This document shows positions 8,463 through 17,026 of a stretch of DNA of 64,000 bases, in pieces (within the stretch, counting starts at the first letter, position 1; each line of letters begins with the position of its first letter). The position numbers and the translations under genes are program-made. The stretch lies in the NCBI GenBank assembly GCA_963716135.1, contig OY970289.1:930001-994000 (forward strand), read 5' to 3'. This DNA is from CAVRAW01 sp963716135 (GTDB taxonomy: Bacteria; Planctomycetota; Planctomycetia; Pirellulales; JADZDJ01). Below the pieces are notes generated by a model. That model saw nothing but the letters and a program-made list of their open reading frames with translations. It was not told where the DNA came from and did not search any database.

Positions 8463-8743
8463 CGTGATCTCCGTCGGCGGCGCCGTCGATAGGCTCTCAG
8501 TGGTTTTCCTTGCAGTTCGTACGCTGTCACCACGAATATGCTATCCGCTCCTGGGTCGGGCACGTAGATGACGCGCAAATAACGGCCGTCGGGCGTCTGA
8601 CCAAGTGCATGCCGCGAATCGTCGGCCCCAGGACGATCCTCGCCAGGATGCCTCAGTACATATTCTACCTCCACCTCCGAAACTCCGTGGCCATAAATAT
8701 GCGGCTCGTGTGTTTCAGGATCGCGAAAATAGCGAATTTCCAT
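8459..8743 (-). CDS. Putative toxin, DUF4258/BrnT-like
   Basis: A 94-residue basic protein. It has an N-terminal MEIRYFRDPETHEPHIYGHG, a central DGRYLRVIYVPDP strand pair and the closing IFVVTAYEL, the pattern of the DUF4258/BrnT group of RelE-fold ribonuclease toxins. The C-terminus is an Arg-rich tail (about 9 Arg in 14 residues). It overlaps the downstream acidic gene by 4 bp. Family knowledge suggests mRNA cleavage neutralised by the partner; catalytic residues were not identified. Confidence 0.65.
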   Translation of the reverse strand: MEIRYFRDPETHEPHIYGHGVSEVEVEYVLRHPGEDRPGADDSRHALGQTPDGRYLRVIYVPDPGADSIFVVTAYELQGKPLRAYRRRRRRRSR

Positions 8744-8815
8744 GCCGTATCCCTATCAGCCTCCCAGTATAACACCCGCGAGCGAAGCTTAAGTTAGCCG
8801 GTCCCCTTGATGTTG

Positions 8816-9456
8816 CTAAACTTTCCGAAATTCGCTCCGATAAACCGCCTCGCCATGCAAGCGCATCCGCCGCTCAAAATGCGTGCGAAAATCCAAATCG
8901 TGTTCGGCGGGCCGCTCCGAAACAGCCTCAGGACCGACCAGCCTCGTGCTCGCCCGAATCAATTCCAGCGTCGTTTGAAAATATTCTTCCACGTCGGTCC
9001 AAAAGTGCAGCGCCCCGCCCGGCGAAAGCACTCGCTCCACGTCGCGCAAGAATCGCTCGTTCATCACGCGCCGCTTGCGATGCCGCTTTTTCCACCACGG
9101 ATCCGGAAAGTAAACGTGCACCGCCGCCGCGCTCGCCTCGGGAAGCACCTCGGCAAACACGCGCTGCGCCTCCCCTTGAATCATCCGCGCGTTCGAAATT
9201 TCGCGCTGCGCCAATCTCGCGGCGCAAAACCGGGCGTACTTGGCAGCCAGCTCGATCCCCAAAAAGTTGTGCTCCGGCCGCGCCGCCGCCGCCTGCAGAA
9301 GAAAAAGCCCCTTGCCGCTGCCCACTTCCACTTCCAGCGGCGCCGCGCGCCAAACAAAGCCGCCGCATCCCACGGCCTGGGCAACTGCTCCGGCGTCAAG
9401 AGATGACGCCCCAGATCGAGCGATGGATCGATCTTCCCGAGCGGACGACGAGACAT
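8816..9456 (-). CDS. trmB: tRNA (guanine-N7)-methyltransferase, one frameshift
   Basis: Methylates G46 in the tRNA variable loop using SAM. The N-terminus from ATG 9456 (GKIDPSLDLGRHLL ... PWDAAALFG) is typical of the family. The frame then shifts at about 9339-9350, in a GCGCGCGGCGCCG run, into APLEVEVGSGKGLFL, the SAM-binding motif. Further on are VHVYFPDPWWKKRHRKRR, the family signature, and HFWTDVEEY. Adding one base restores about 213 residues. The gene is 16 bp behind fabZ and in the same direction. Because TrmB is a housekeeping gene, sequence error is likelier than decay. Confidence 0.88.
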
Positions 9457-9472
9457 ATTCGCCAGAATCTGC

Positions 9473-10018
9473 TTAGTGCTTGGCCGCCGGTTGCTGCGAC
9501 GCCGGTAACTGCAACCCCAAGGCTTCCAAATCCAAAGGCAGCGGAATGCCCTTCAGCATCCCCTCCACCACCATCGTCTGATCGACAAAGCCCTGGAACC
9601 GGCACACAATCATCGCTCCACGCCGCACCTTCAGCAACTGCACGACCATCACCATGCGATCGCCCGGCACCACCCCGCCCCGGAATTTCACCTCTTCCAA
9701 GCCGCCGAAACCCACGACTTTGGCCCCCAGCAGATCGTACTTCTGCACGAAATAGCTGGCCAACTGGGCCGCCACTTCGCAGATGATCACCCCGGGCATC
9801 AAGGGCGCCTTGGGCATGTGCCCGCGCACCCAAAATTCCTCCAGCGTCACGTCCTTAAATCCCGCGCATATTTTCCGCGCTTCATCCACGTGACAAATCG
9901 CCGTCAATTGCTCCATCTCGTACCGCTGCAGATTGTAGCGGCGGATTTCCTCCAAGCCGGCCACCACGTGGTTCACGTCGTACTCGGAGAAATCGAGAAT
10001 CAAATCTTTCCCGGACAC
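9473..10018 (-). CDS. FabZ-like 3-hydroxyacyl-ACP dehydratase
   Basis: A hot-dog-fold protein of 181 residues. It has the FabZ active-site block FWVRGHMPKAPLMPGVIICE, with the catalytic His in RGHMP and the Glu of ICEVAAQ. The strand GDRMVMVVQLLKVRRGAM follows. FabZ dehydrates beta-hydroxyacyl-ACP in fatty acid synthesis. The start is GTG 10018 with GGGAG about 10 bp upstream; no ATG fits. It sits in a minus-strand run with trmB downstream and a small basic protein upstream. It is longer than canonical FabZ, so it may be a planctomycete paralogue with a special acyl substrate. Confidence 0.82.
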   Translation of the reverse strand: MSGKDLILDFSEYDVNHVVAGLEEIRRYNLQRYEMEQLTAICHVDEARKICAGFKDVTLEEFWVRGHMPKAPLMPGVIICEVAAQLASYFVQKYDLLGAKVVGFGGLEEVKFRGGVVPGDRMVMVVQLLKVRRGAMIVCRFQGFVDQTMVVEGMLKGIPLPLDLEALGLQLPASQQPAAKH

Positions 10019-10048
10019 GCCGAAATCTCCCGCGTGATAGATCGATGC

Positions 10049-10146
10049 TTAGGTGCGGAGATGCTTGCGCTTCGCTTTGCGCCCTTGCTGTTGGCCGGCC
10101 GGGCGCCGTGATTGGCTTTCTTCAAGTTCCGATGCGGTTTCGCCAT
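10049..10146 (-). CDS. Small basic protein, one frameshift
   Basis: Starting at ATG 10146 the frame reads MAKPHRNLKKANHGARPANS. The expected continuation AKRKHLRT then stop (TAA, 10049-10051) is in the next frame. One base missing near 10075-10080 (a GCAAAGCG context) explains this. The result is a 32-residue, very basic peptide of the kind found as short conserved nucleic-acid-binding or ribosome-associated proteins. The family is not named with certainty. It lies directly upstream of the fabZ-like gene. Confidence 0.55.
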
Positions 10147-10267
10147 GGTACTTCGCTCCAAAAATTCATTTACGGTCAAATTGCCGACTGATCCAAAGTA
10201 CCATCTTCACCGGACGATGTGAAGCGGGCTGCCGCGTGCCTCCACCCGCCGCCGGCCCCGGAAGCGC

Positions 10268-10296
10268 AGAAAAACCCCCGGTCGGAACCGGGGGGA
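10268..10296 (-). terminator. Hairpin terminator at the 3' end of prc
   Basis: Read on the minus strand, a stem CCCCCGGT / ACCGGGGG with a short CGGA-type loop is followed by TTTTT, an intrinsic terminator. As sequenced, the prc frame runs through it to 10207. One inserted base near 10350 would instead put TAA at 10302-10304, just ahead of the hairpin. Confidence 0.75.
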
Positions 10297-10301
10297 AAAG
10301 T

Positions 10302-12669
10302 TTACCTGGCTTGCTGCAAAGCGGCTCCGACCGCCGGTATCCCGGCTATCGGGCGTCTGCGCCGCGTTCATCACCGGCTGCACGCCGCTGGCGACGCCGT
10401 TCAGCGCCGCGCCCCGCAGCAGTTGCAGGTAATCCAGCGTCACCGCCAATGCCTCGTTGAAATAATAATCGCGCTTCACGACCGGCCGATTGGAATCCTC
10501 CAATTGCTCGAATTGCTTTTCTTCTTCCTTATCGGTGTTGAAGTCGGCACGTTCCGCCATGAACTTTTCCTCGTTCAGCGAAATGTTCTTTTGCTCCTTC
10601 AACTGCTTGTAGCGCGCGATTTTCTTCTCCACTTTCTGGAAATCCTCGGATTGCTGCACTCGCCGAGCGCTCCGATCCCGCAGCTCGTCGACCACACGCT
10701 TGTCGACCATGTTCACCTTCGCATACGGAGCCGAGTTGACCCGATCGAATTTCAACGCGTAATCCAGGTCCGACTCACCCACGTCCAAGTGCGAGGTGAT
10801 CGACGGCAATTCCACGTCCGAAACCACGCCCCGGTTCTGGGTGCTATCGCCGTCGGGCCGATAGAACTGCTGAATCGTGATCTTCAAAGCGCCCAAGGGC
10901 GGCGCATTCGTCAGACCGGCGAACAATTCTTGCCCCAGATAAATCATGCTTTGCACCGTGCCTTTGCCGTGCGACGTGCGATCTCCCAAAATTAATCCGC
11001 GCCCGTAATCCTGAATCGCTCCGGCAAAAATCTCGCTGGCGCTGGCGCTGAACTTGCTCTGCAGCACCACCAGCGGACCATCCCAGGCCACACCCTTGTC
11101 CGGATCGTCAAGTTGCTGCACCCGGCCGTTGGAATCCTTCACCTGCACCACGGGACCTTCGTCGATGAACAATCCCGTCGTGCTGATCGCTTCGTTCAAC
11201 GCCCCGCCGCCGTTGCGCCGCAGGTCGAGAATAACCGCATCGACTCCCTTGGCCTTGAACTCGCGCAGAATCCTCTCCATGTCCCGCGTCGTGCTCTTAT
11301 AGTCTTCCAAGCCCAACCGCGACCCCTTCATATCCATGTAGAAGCTGGGCAAATCGATCACGCCAATCTTATACGGCGTGCCGTCGGGCTTGCGGCTATG
11401 CTCCAGAATCGCGGCGCGCACTTCCGCCCCAATCTTGACGCCATTGTCCTTGCTGGCGGTTTCCTTGCTGGCGGTTTCCTTGCTGGCCGTTTCCTTGCTG
11501 GCCGTTTCCTTGCTGGCCGTTTCCTTTCCGGCAGTCTCTTTATCGGCAGTGTCTTTGCTGGTCGCGTCCTTGGCATCCTTGGTCAATGCGTCGGGATCGC
11601 CCAGATCGATCACTTCCGCCCGCGCTTCGCTGTCTTTCAGCTCGATGCTGGCCCGAGTGATGTCGATAACCTTCGGCTCTCCCTTATCGGCAGGCCTGAC
11701 TTTCAATCGCACCACCGTCCCCGCCTTGCCGCGGATAAGCTTCACCACTTCGTTGATGTTCATGTCCTCGACGTCGACCATTTCCCCGTTGGATCCTTGC
11801 CCCACGCCAAGCACATGGTCGCCCGGCTTCAAGCGGCCGTCTTTGTCCGCCGCGCCGCCGGGAACCAATTCGGTAACCTTCGTCAGGCCGTCGTCATATT
11901 GCAATTTCGCGCCGATGCCTTCCAGGCTCAGCCGCATGGCAATGTCGAAGCTTTCCTCCGTGCTGGGCGACATGTACGAAGTGTGCGGATCGTAACTGGT
12001 GGTCAGCGACGTCAGATAAATCTCCAGCAAATCGTCGCCGGTGCTCTGATGACGCATCTTGGCGATGCTGTGATAGCGCCGCGATATCTTATCGCGAGCT
12101 TCTTGCCCCTCCAACTTGTCGAGCTTCTTCATCAACAGATCGTATTTGATCAGCTTGCGCCACTTGTCGCGCATCTCCGCATCATCCTTGGCATACACCG
12201 TCAGCTTCGGATCGGTCACGATCGTTTCGTCCTTGGTGAAGTCAAAATCGCTCTTCAGCAGCTCATCCACCAAGGCCACGCGCTCATCGGTGCGCTTCAG
12301 CAACCGATCGAAAACTTTGTACGCAAAGCTGACGTCTCCCTTGGCAAGCATGTTGCCCAGGTCGTTGCGATATTTGGAAAACTCGTCGATGTCCGCCTGC
12401 GTGAAATACACCTTCATCGGATCCAGCGACTTGAAGAACGAATCGAAGGTCCGCTGGGAAATATCCTGATCCAACGGGTGCCTGGTCAGATGGTCGCGCA
12501 ATCCGCGCACCACGGTCAGAGTCACCTGGTGGTCGGTCCGCTGCGCCGGCTTAGGTTCCGCAAAGCTGCGGTGTTCCAGCACCAAACCCGCCGCCAGTGT
12601 CGCCGCACAAACAATGCCCAGTGCGTAAAATCTCCGCACTCGACCCAAAATACCCATCGCGTGGTTCAT
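10302..12669 (-). CDS. prc: C-terminal processing peptidase (S41, Prc/Tsp)
   Basis: A periplasmic serine protease of about 788 residues. It has an N-terminal signal segment (YALGIVCAATLAAGLVL) and the Tsp N-terminal domain. A PDZ domain follows (GIGAKLQYDDGLTKVTELVPGGAA). The S41 core has KFSASASEIFAG with the catalytic Ser and SHGKGTVQ with the catalytic Lys. Between PDZ and core lies a low-complexity insert of tandem KETAS pentapeptides. ATG 12669 is preceded by GGGAG. The frame as sequenced continues to 10207 through a terminator hairpin. I infer one inserted base near 10347-10354 and a true stop at 10302. Confidence 0.85.
11448..11550 (-). repeat. 15-bp tandem repeat inside prc (KETAS units)
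   Basis: A 15-bp unit repeats about seven times with small changes and encodes (K)(E/D)TA(S/G/D) pentapeptides in the linker between the PDZ and protease domains. Copy number is likely variable. On the other strand it reads as LLAVS repeats, which is only a shadow. Confidence 0.85.
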
Positions 12670-13038
12670 AGATACTCCCACGATGAAAATTCCCAATGAG
12701 ACTCGACAAGATGGCTCTACAGCCCGTTTTTCCGCGCCTTCATTACCTGGGGGGACCAGTAACCGGAAATCGAGAAGGCGCTTCTCCGTCCTCAGAGATG
12801 GCAGCCCGGCCTCGCACAGCCGGGTATCCATAGGTAAGTGCCCAATCTCCAATCACTTATACCGATCTTATCCAACAATCCCCTGCTGGACAATATCGAA
12901 AGCTCTTTACGTTACGCAGCATGCGGCCTTGCAGATCGCCGTTTGATGCGGTTTTTGACTGCCGGAAATTCCGCAACAACTGCCCCCCAGCATCGTTGAG
13001 ACGATTGCGCCACCGATGCTAGCCAAATGAACCGTCGC
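12670..13038 (-). promoter_or_regulatory. prc leader region: candidate promoter and three hairpins
   Basis: This 369-bp gap holds no gene. On the minus strand, TTGTCC (12893-12888), a 17-bp spacer and TAAGAT (12870-12865) form a plausible promoter, leaving a leader of about 190 nt. The leader contains three successive hairpins: CCCGGC / GCCGGG near 12830-12803, GAGAAG / CTTCTC near 12786-12772, and TACTGG / CCAGGTA near 12763-12745. A GGGAG ribosome site then precedes ATG 12669. No known riboswitch was recognised. Confidence 0.45.
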
Positions 13039-13947
13039 TTAGCGGGGCGTCTGGCTCGACGCTTTTTTCGCGGTCATGCGCCGTGCCAAATCCACCACTG
13101 CTTCGGCCACCAAAGGCGACGGCCCCAGGTGCGGCGCCACAATCCATTCTTGCTCACGCTTCCCGCCACCTGCCTTGTCGAATGGGCCTGCCGCCTTCCG
13201 CCTGCTGCTCACCGCTGCTTCCACCGCCGCCGCGATCTGTTCCAGCACTTGCCCCGCGAACAAAATATGCGGCTGCACGACGATGCGACGAAACGACGTG
13301 CCCGCCGCCCAATTCAACATCTCCTCCAGCGACGGCGAAGCCACCGCCACAAAGCAACTCTCCACGCGTGCCACCGCGGTCCGCTCGGCCCGCAGCGCCG
13401 CCAGCTGTTGCATCCGCACAATGGCCGATGCTTCCGAACTGCCGCGCCCCACCAAAATCAATATCGTCTGATCCTCTTCGACCGGCGGCCGACCGGCCAA
13501 CGCCTCCTGAAACCGCTGCCCGGAAAGTTCGACAATCCGCGGATGGCATTCCATCGTCGCACAGTAATCGACAATCAATTCTCCTTCGTCTTCCGCCTTC
13601 CCCCTTCCCCCTTCCCCCTTCCTACTTTCTGCATCCGAATTCCTACATCTCCTCACCGCCGCCTCCACCGCCTCCGGGATGTCGCGCTTGGCATGCCCGG
13701 CAGAAAACAGAAGCATCGGCGCCACCAGCAGCCGCTGGATTTTCTGGTCCGTCAGTCGCCGCACCGCCATGGCAATGTCGGGCTCGGCCAATTCCAGAAA
13801 ACATGCCTCCGTCAGAAATTCCGCGGCCAGTTCCGCCACCCGCTTCGCCGCGTCGCGAAATTCCCCCTGCCCCGTTGGATCGCGCGTCCCGTGCCCGACC
13901 AGCAACAATCCCTGCCGGCTTGCTTTGCCCCGCGAAAAACTGCTCAT
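13039..13947 (-). CDS. cbiX: Sirohydrochlorin cobaltochelatase, two-domain
   Basis: Inserts Co2+ (or another metal) into sirohydrochlorin for cobalamin or siroheme synthesis. The 302-residue protein is a tandem duplication. Domain 1 (13-98) has VGHGTRDP with H19 and LFSAGHAKRD with H85, the metal-binding pair. Domain 2 (about 145-245) has degenerate VGRGSSE and VVQPHILFAGQVL. ATG 13947 is chosen because homology starts there. Between the domains, residues 102-123 (NSDAESRKGEGG ... EDEGE) are encoded by a pyrimidine-rich repeat of the intergenic type. It is divergent from the FHA-AAA+ regulator. Confidence 0.85.
   Translation of the reverse strand: MSSFSRGKASRQGLLLVGHGTRDPTGQGEFRDAAKRVAELAAEFLTEACFLELAEPDIAMAVRRLTDQKIQRLLVAPMLLFSAGHAKRDIPEAVEAAVRRCRNSDAESRKGEGGRGKAEDEGELIVDYCATMECHPRIVELSGQRFQEALAGRPPVEEDQTILILVGRGSSEASAIVRMQQLAALRAERTAVARVESCFVAVASPSLEEMLNWAAGTSFRRIVVQPHILFAGQVLEQIAAAVEAAVSSRRKAAGPFDKAGGGKREQEWIVAPHLGPSPLVAEAVVDLARRMTAKKASSQTPR
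13585..13645. repeat. CTTCCGCCTTCCCCC-type repeat inserted in frame in cbiX
   Basis: Tandem CTTCCCC and CTTCCGC units followed by TACTTTCTGC sit inside cbiX and keep its frame open. They code for a polar Lys/Glu/Gly/Arg linker on the minus strand. The vocabulary is that of the intergenic repeats at 5144-5198 and 35307-35371. Confidence 0.65.
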
Positions 13948-14108
13948 GAATCTAATCCTGACCAGCCATTCAGCTTGGTATGATGAAGAAATGTCGGCCG
14001 CCCGGGATTGCAACCTCGCGGTTTTCGTTGCACATTGTTGCGTACCGGAACTGCCTGGCGCCAACCCATCATTCTATCCTATCCGCGCGCCCCATTCGCC
14101 GAATACCC

Positions 14109-15974
14109 GTGACCGTCGCAGCCACACCCAAATACGCGTTCGTCACGATGACCGTCGGCACTCGCGCCGGCGAGCAATTCCTCTTGGAGCGCGACGGCCC
14201 CAACCGCATCGGCCGCGGCGAAGATTGTCGAGTCGTCCTGGCCGACCCCCTCTGCTCGCGCGTGCATGCCGAGCTGCAGTTCCGCGAAGGCCGCTGGTGG
14301 ATTGAAGATTGCAAAAGCCGCAACGGCACGTTCGTCAATTCGCAAAAAATCGACGAGCCCGCCATGCTCGACGATGGCCACAGCATCCGCATCGGCACCG
14401 TCGAATTCGAATTCCGGCAATCCGACGAGTCCCCCGTTGCGCCGGAGCCCGAGGTCGAAACCTACACCGAAACCATCGTCCGCGATGCTGCGGTCCAAAT
14501 CGCCGATACCAGCATTTTCGGCCTGGCCGCGGTGCGCGATGCCGACCAGGCCAAGCAATTGCTCGTGCTCTATCAGTTGGCCATCAAGCTGCTGGGCTGC
14601 GACGACGATCATCCCGACGACGTCGTCCGCATCGCGCTGGATCTATTGCGCGATCAAACTCGCGCCGCGGTCGTCGGCTTCCTCTGGGTCGACGATGCCG
14701 GCCGGCTCAGGCCGAAAGTGGCCATTCCCGAGGGCTCCCTCGAAACGGTCAATTTCAGCGATTCCCTTACCGAACTGGTCTGCCGCCAAGGCCACGCCGT
14801 CTGGATCGCCAAGCAACGCGGCAGCACCACCCAGACCGACAGCCTGGCCCACTACGCCGACGCACTGTGCGTGCCCCTGATCAGCCATCGCAACACCATG
14901 GGCGCCATCCACGCCTATCTCGATCAGGGCCGCTTCCGGCAAACCGATTTCGAATTCTCCATCTCGCTGGCCAATATCCTCGTCGTGGCGCTGGTCCGCG
15001 CACACAAGCAAACCACCCTGGCCACCGACTATCAGCGCCTGATCGACAAATCCGCCTACGGCGAACTGATCGGCCAATGCCCGGCCATGCAGGAACTCAA
15101 AACCAAGATCGGACGCATGGCCCGCGCCACAGGCTCCGTGCTGGTGCGCGGTGAAAGCGGCTCGGGCAAGGAACTCGTGGCCCGCGCACTGCACAAGGCC
15201 AGCCCCCGCGCCAATCGCCCCATGCTCAGCGTCAACTGCGCCGCCATCCCGCACGAACTGATGGAAAGCCAGCTCTTCGGCCACAAAGCCGGCGCCTTCA
15301 CCAGCGCCGAGCGCGATCACATCGGCTACTTCCAACAGGCCGACAGCGGCACGCTCTTCCTGGACGAGGTCAGCGAGCTCACCCTCGAAGGCCAGGCCAA
15401 GTTGCTGCGCATTTTGGAAGGCCACCCCTTCTTGCCCGTCGGCAGCTCGCAACAGGTCAAAGTCGACGTGCGCGTGATCGCCGCCGCCAACCAGGACCTG
15501 CAATCCTACGTTCGCCAGAAAAAGTTCCGCGAGGATCTGTACTACCGCCTCGCCGCCTTCGAGCTGATCATCCCGCCGCTGCGCGATCGCGGCGCCGATA
15601 TCGAAATGCTGGTCAACTACTTCTTCGACCACTTCCGCCGCCAGCACGGCCGCACCAGTTTGGAACTGGCTCCCGAAGCGCGTCAAAAACTCCTCTCCTA
15701 CAATTGGCCCGGCAACGTCCGCCAGTTGCGCAACGTCATCGACAGCGCGGTCTTACTCGCCGGCGACAACCGTATCGAACTCACCGACCTGGGCCTGCAC
15801 GACGTCGGAGGCAGCGCCGAACTCGAAACCCTCGCCCTGGACTTCTGGGAACGCCGCCTGATCGGCGAAGCCCTCAAACGCACCAACGGCAACGTCCCCG
15901 AAGCCGCCAAGCTCCTAGGCATCGGCCGCGCGACCTTGTATCGCAAAATCGAAGAGTACGGCATCAACCGGTAA
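14109..15974 (+). CDS. FHA-GAF-AAA+ enhancer-binding regulator (NtrC-like)
   Basis: A 621-residue regulator. It has an N-terminal FHA domain (about 5-85, with NRIGRGEDCRVVL and SRVHAEL), a GAF-like region (about 120-295) and a sigma-54-type AAA+ domain. That domain has Walker A GESGSGKE near 347, GAFTSA near 395 and Walker B LFLDEVSEL near 416. A Fis-type helix-turn-helix ends the protein (NVPEAAKLLGIGRATLYRKI). FHA implies phosphothreonine input from a Ser/Thr kinase. The sigma-54-contacting GAFTGA loop is changed to GAFTSA, so sigma-54 dependence is less certain. GTG 14109 is preferred; the frame is open to ATG 13980, which overlaps the divergent cbiX leader. Confidence 0.85.
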   Translation: MTVAATPKYAFVTMTVGTRAGEQFLLERDGPNRIGRGEDCRVVLADPLCSRVHAELQFREGRWWIEDCKSRNGTFVNSQKIDEPAMLDDGHSIRIGTVEFEFRQSDESPVAPEPEVETYTETIVRDAAVQIADTSIFGLAAVRDADQAKQLLVLYQLAIKLLGCDDDHPDDVVRIALDLLRDQTRAAVVGFLWVDDAGRLRPKVAIPEGSLETVNFSDSLTELVCRQGHAVWIAKQRGSTTQTDSLAHYADALCVPLISHRNTMGAIHAYLDQGRFRQTDFEFSISLANILVVALVRAHKQTTLATDYQRLIDKSAYGELIGQCPAMQELKTKIGRMARATGSVLVRGESGSGKELVARALHKASPRANRPMLSVNCAAIPHELMESQLFGHKAGAFTSAERDHIGYFQQADSGTLFLDEVSELTLEGQAKLLRILEGHPFLPVGSSQQVKVDVRVIAAANQDLQSYVRQKKFREDLYYRLAAFELIIPPLRDRGADIEMLVNYFFDHFRRQHGRTSLELAPEARQKLLSYNWPGNVRQLRNVIDSAVLLAGDNRIELTDLGLHDVGGSAELETLALDFWERRLIGEALKRTNGNVPEAAKLLGIGRATLYRKIEEYGINR

Positions 15975-15988
15975 TGCTCGTGTCTCTT

Positions 15989-16084
15989 CATAAAGCCGCG
16001 ACCGGTGGTCGCGGTGCGCAATTACGGATTTTCCAATGGCAACCCGCTGTGGTTGTTCCCGCGACCACCGGTCGCGGCTTTATG
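15989..16084. repeat. REPIN: perfect 26-bp inverted REP pair
   Basis: The arms 15989-16014 and 16059-16084 are perfect reverse complements (CATAAAGCCGCGACCGG... / ...CCGGTCGCGGCTTTATG). They are separated by 44 bp, and each arm itself contains the small palindrome GCGACC-GGT-GGTCGC. The pair lies between the regulator and the RAYT gene. This is the REPIN arrangement mobilised by RAYT transposases, and it could also act as a terminator. Confidence 0.85.
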
Positions 16085-16114
16085 CCGGCGCATCCTCTGT
16101 TATGATTGCCGGCT

Positions 16115-16654
16115 ATGGGGCGCACTCTCGGCTATCACATCGTCATCTCCGGCTACGGCCTCTGGCTACCCGGCGACGAACGCGGCCACTGGTCCGAAAA
16201 CTGGGACTCCGAACTCGGCTTCATCGAACCACATACGCTGCACGCGGGTGACCCAATTCGCAAGCGCATGGCCGCCGAGCGCCAAGCGCATCCGAAGGTG
16301 ATTCTCGATCTGCAAATGCTTTCAGTCGTTGCCGATTCAATTGCCCAATGCCGCCAACAATCCGACTGGCGCATCGCCGCCGCATCGATCGAATCCACTC
16401 ACACCCACCTACTACTGTCGTACACCGAGCGCGAAATCGACAGCACAATCAAATGGCTCAAGGACCAAATCACCAAAGCCATACACGATCGCACATCGCA
16501 CAAAGGCCCCGTCTGGTGCAAAGGCCGCTGGCGCTCGTTCATCTACGACCCAATCATTTGGCGCAACACCCGCCATTACATCGAACGCCACAACGTCCGC
16601 CGCGACCTCGCCCCGCGCCCGTACCCTTTCATCGACATCATCCCCGAACCATAA
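16115..16654 (+). CDS. REP-associated tyrosine transposase (RAYT, IS200-like)
   Basis: A single-domain HUH endonuclease relative of IS200/IS605 TnpA, 179 residues. It has the N-terminal strand GYHIVISGYGLWLPGDERGH and the HUH-type metal motif in ESTHTHLLLSY (about 106-116). WLKDQITKAIHDR follows, and a late Tyr in NTRHYIERHNVRR is the likely nucleophile. ATG 16115 is chosen over an upstream TTG at 16106. REP copies of one family flank it on both sides (15989-16084 and 16660-16689), the hallmark of RAYTs. It is probably a domesticated transposase spreading REPs. Confidence 0.82.
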   Translation: MGRTLGYHIVISGYGLWLPGDERGHWSENWDSELGFIEPHTLHAGDPIRKRMAAERQAHPKVILDLQMLSVVADSIAQCRQQSDWRIAAASIESTHTHLLLSYTEREIDSTIKWLKDQITKAIHDRTSHKGPVWCKGRWRSFIYDPIIWRNTRHYIERHNVRRDLAPRPYPFIDIIPEP

Positions 16655-16659
16655 CCCTT

Positions 16660-16689
16660 CATAAACCCGCGACCGTTGGTCGCGGTGCG
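16660..16689 (+). repeat. Third REP copy, downstream of the RAYT gene
   Basis: CATAAACCCGCGACCGTTGG followed by TCGCGGTGCG matches the left REP arm at 15989-16018 in the same orientation, with 2 or 3 mismatches. It begins a few bases after the RAYT stop codon. Confidence 0.75.
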
Positions 16690-16729
16690 TACCCCCGCGG
16701 CCCGCTGCGACTTAGCATCTCGCCGCATC

Positions 16730-16760
16730 GGTTTAGCCCCGGCCCCTAGGCCGGAAAGAC
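16730..16760. repeat. Degenerate REP-like palindrome, GTTTAGCCCCGG family
   Basis: GGTTTAGCCCCGGCCCCTAG then GCCGGAAAG is a decayed copy of the 5957-5984 element. One arm keeps CCGGCC and the other GGCCGG. Confidence 0.5.
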
Positions 16761-16849
16761 CAACCGCCCCGCCCCATATCCGCTTGCGATTTAGCAGAAC
16801 CTCCAAAAAACCACGCGAACTTATCCGTTCGCAGCGATACAATTCAGCC

Positions 16850-17026
16850 ATGCGCCCCTCCTTCAACTTCCTAGAATTGCTCCCCTTCCAACTCCTCGGC
16901 GTGCTCGGCGTCATGTGCATGGTTGCCTGGCTCGCAACAACCGGCACGTTCTCGCTCCTTACATTCATCGCCGGCGCTCTCCTCTGGATCGCAGCGCTCT
17001 GGTCCATCCCCATGCGCCAGAAGTAA
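16850..17026 (+). CDS. Small membrane protein, hypothetical
   Basis: A 58-residue protein starting MRPSFNFLELLPFQ. It has two hydrophobic stretches (about 14-33 and 35-52, GVLGVMCMVAWLA and LLTFIAGALLWIAALW) and ends PMRQK, so two membrane passes are likely. No family is recognised. It lies alone between the RAYT/REP region and repeat-rich DNA. The frame is open upstream to 16676, but that part overlaps the REP-like repeats. Confidence 0.5.
   Translation: MRPSFNFLELLPFQLLGVLGVMCMVAWLATTGTFSLLTFIAGALLWIAALWSIPMRQK

Noticed and set aside
11448..11550. Possible CRISPR-like repeat array
   Set aside because: Units are 15 bp, directly adjacent with no spacers, and encode an in-frame pentapeptide linker of Prc. 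No cas genes are near.
11113..12699. 528-residue open frame on the plus strand with LLAVS repeats
   Set aside because: It lies antisense to the well-supported prc gene. The repeats are the complement of the KETAS units, and long antisense frames are common at this GC content.
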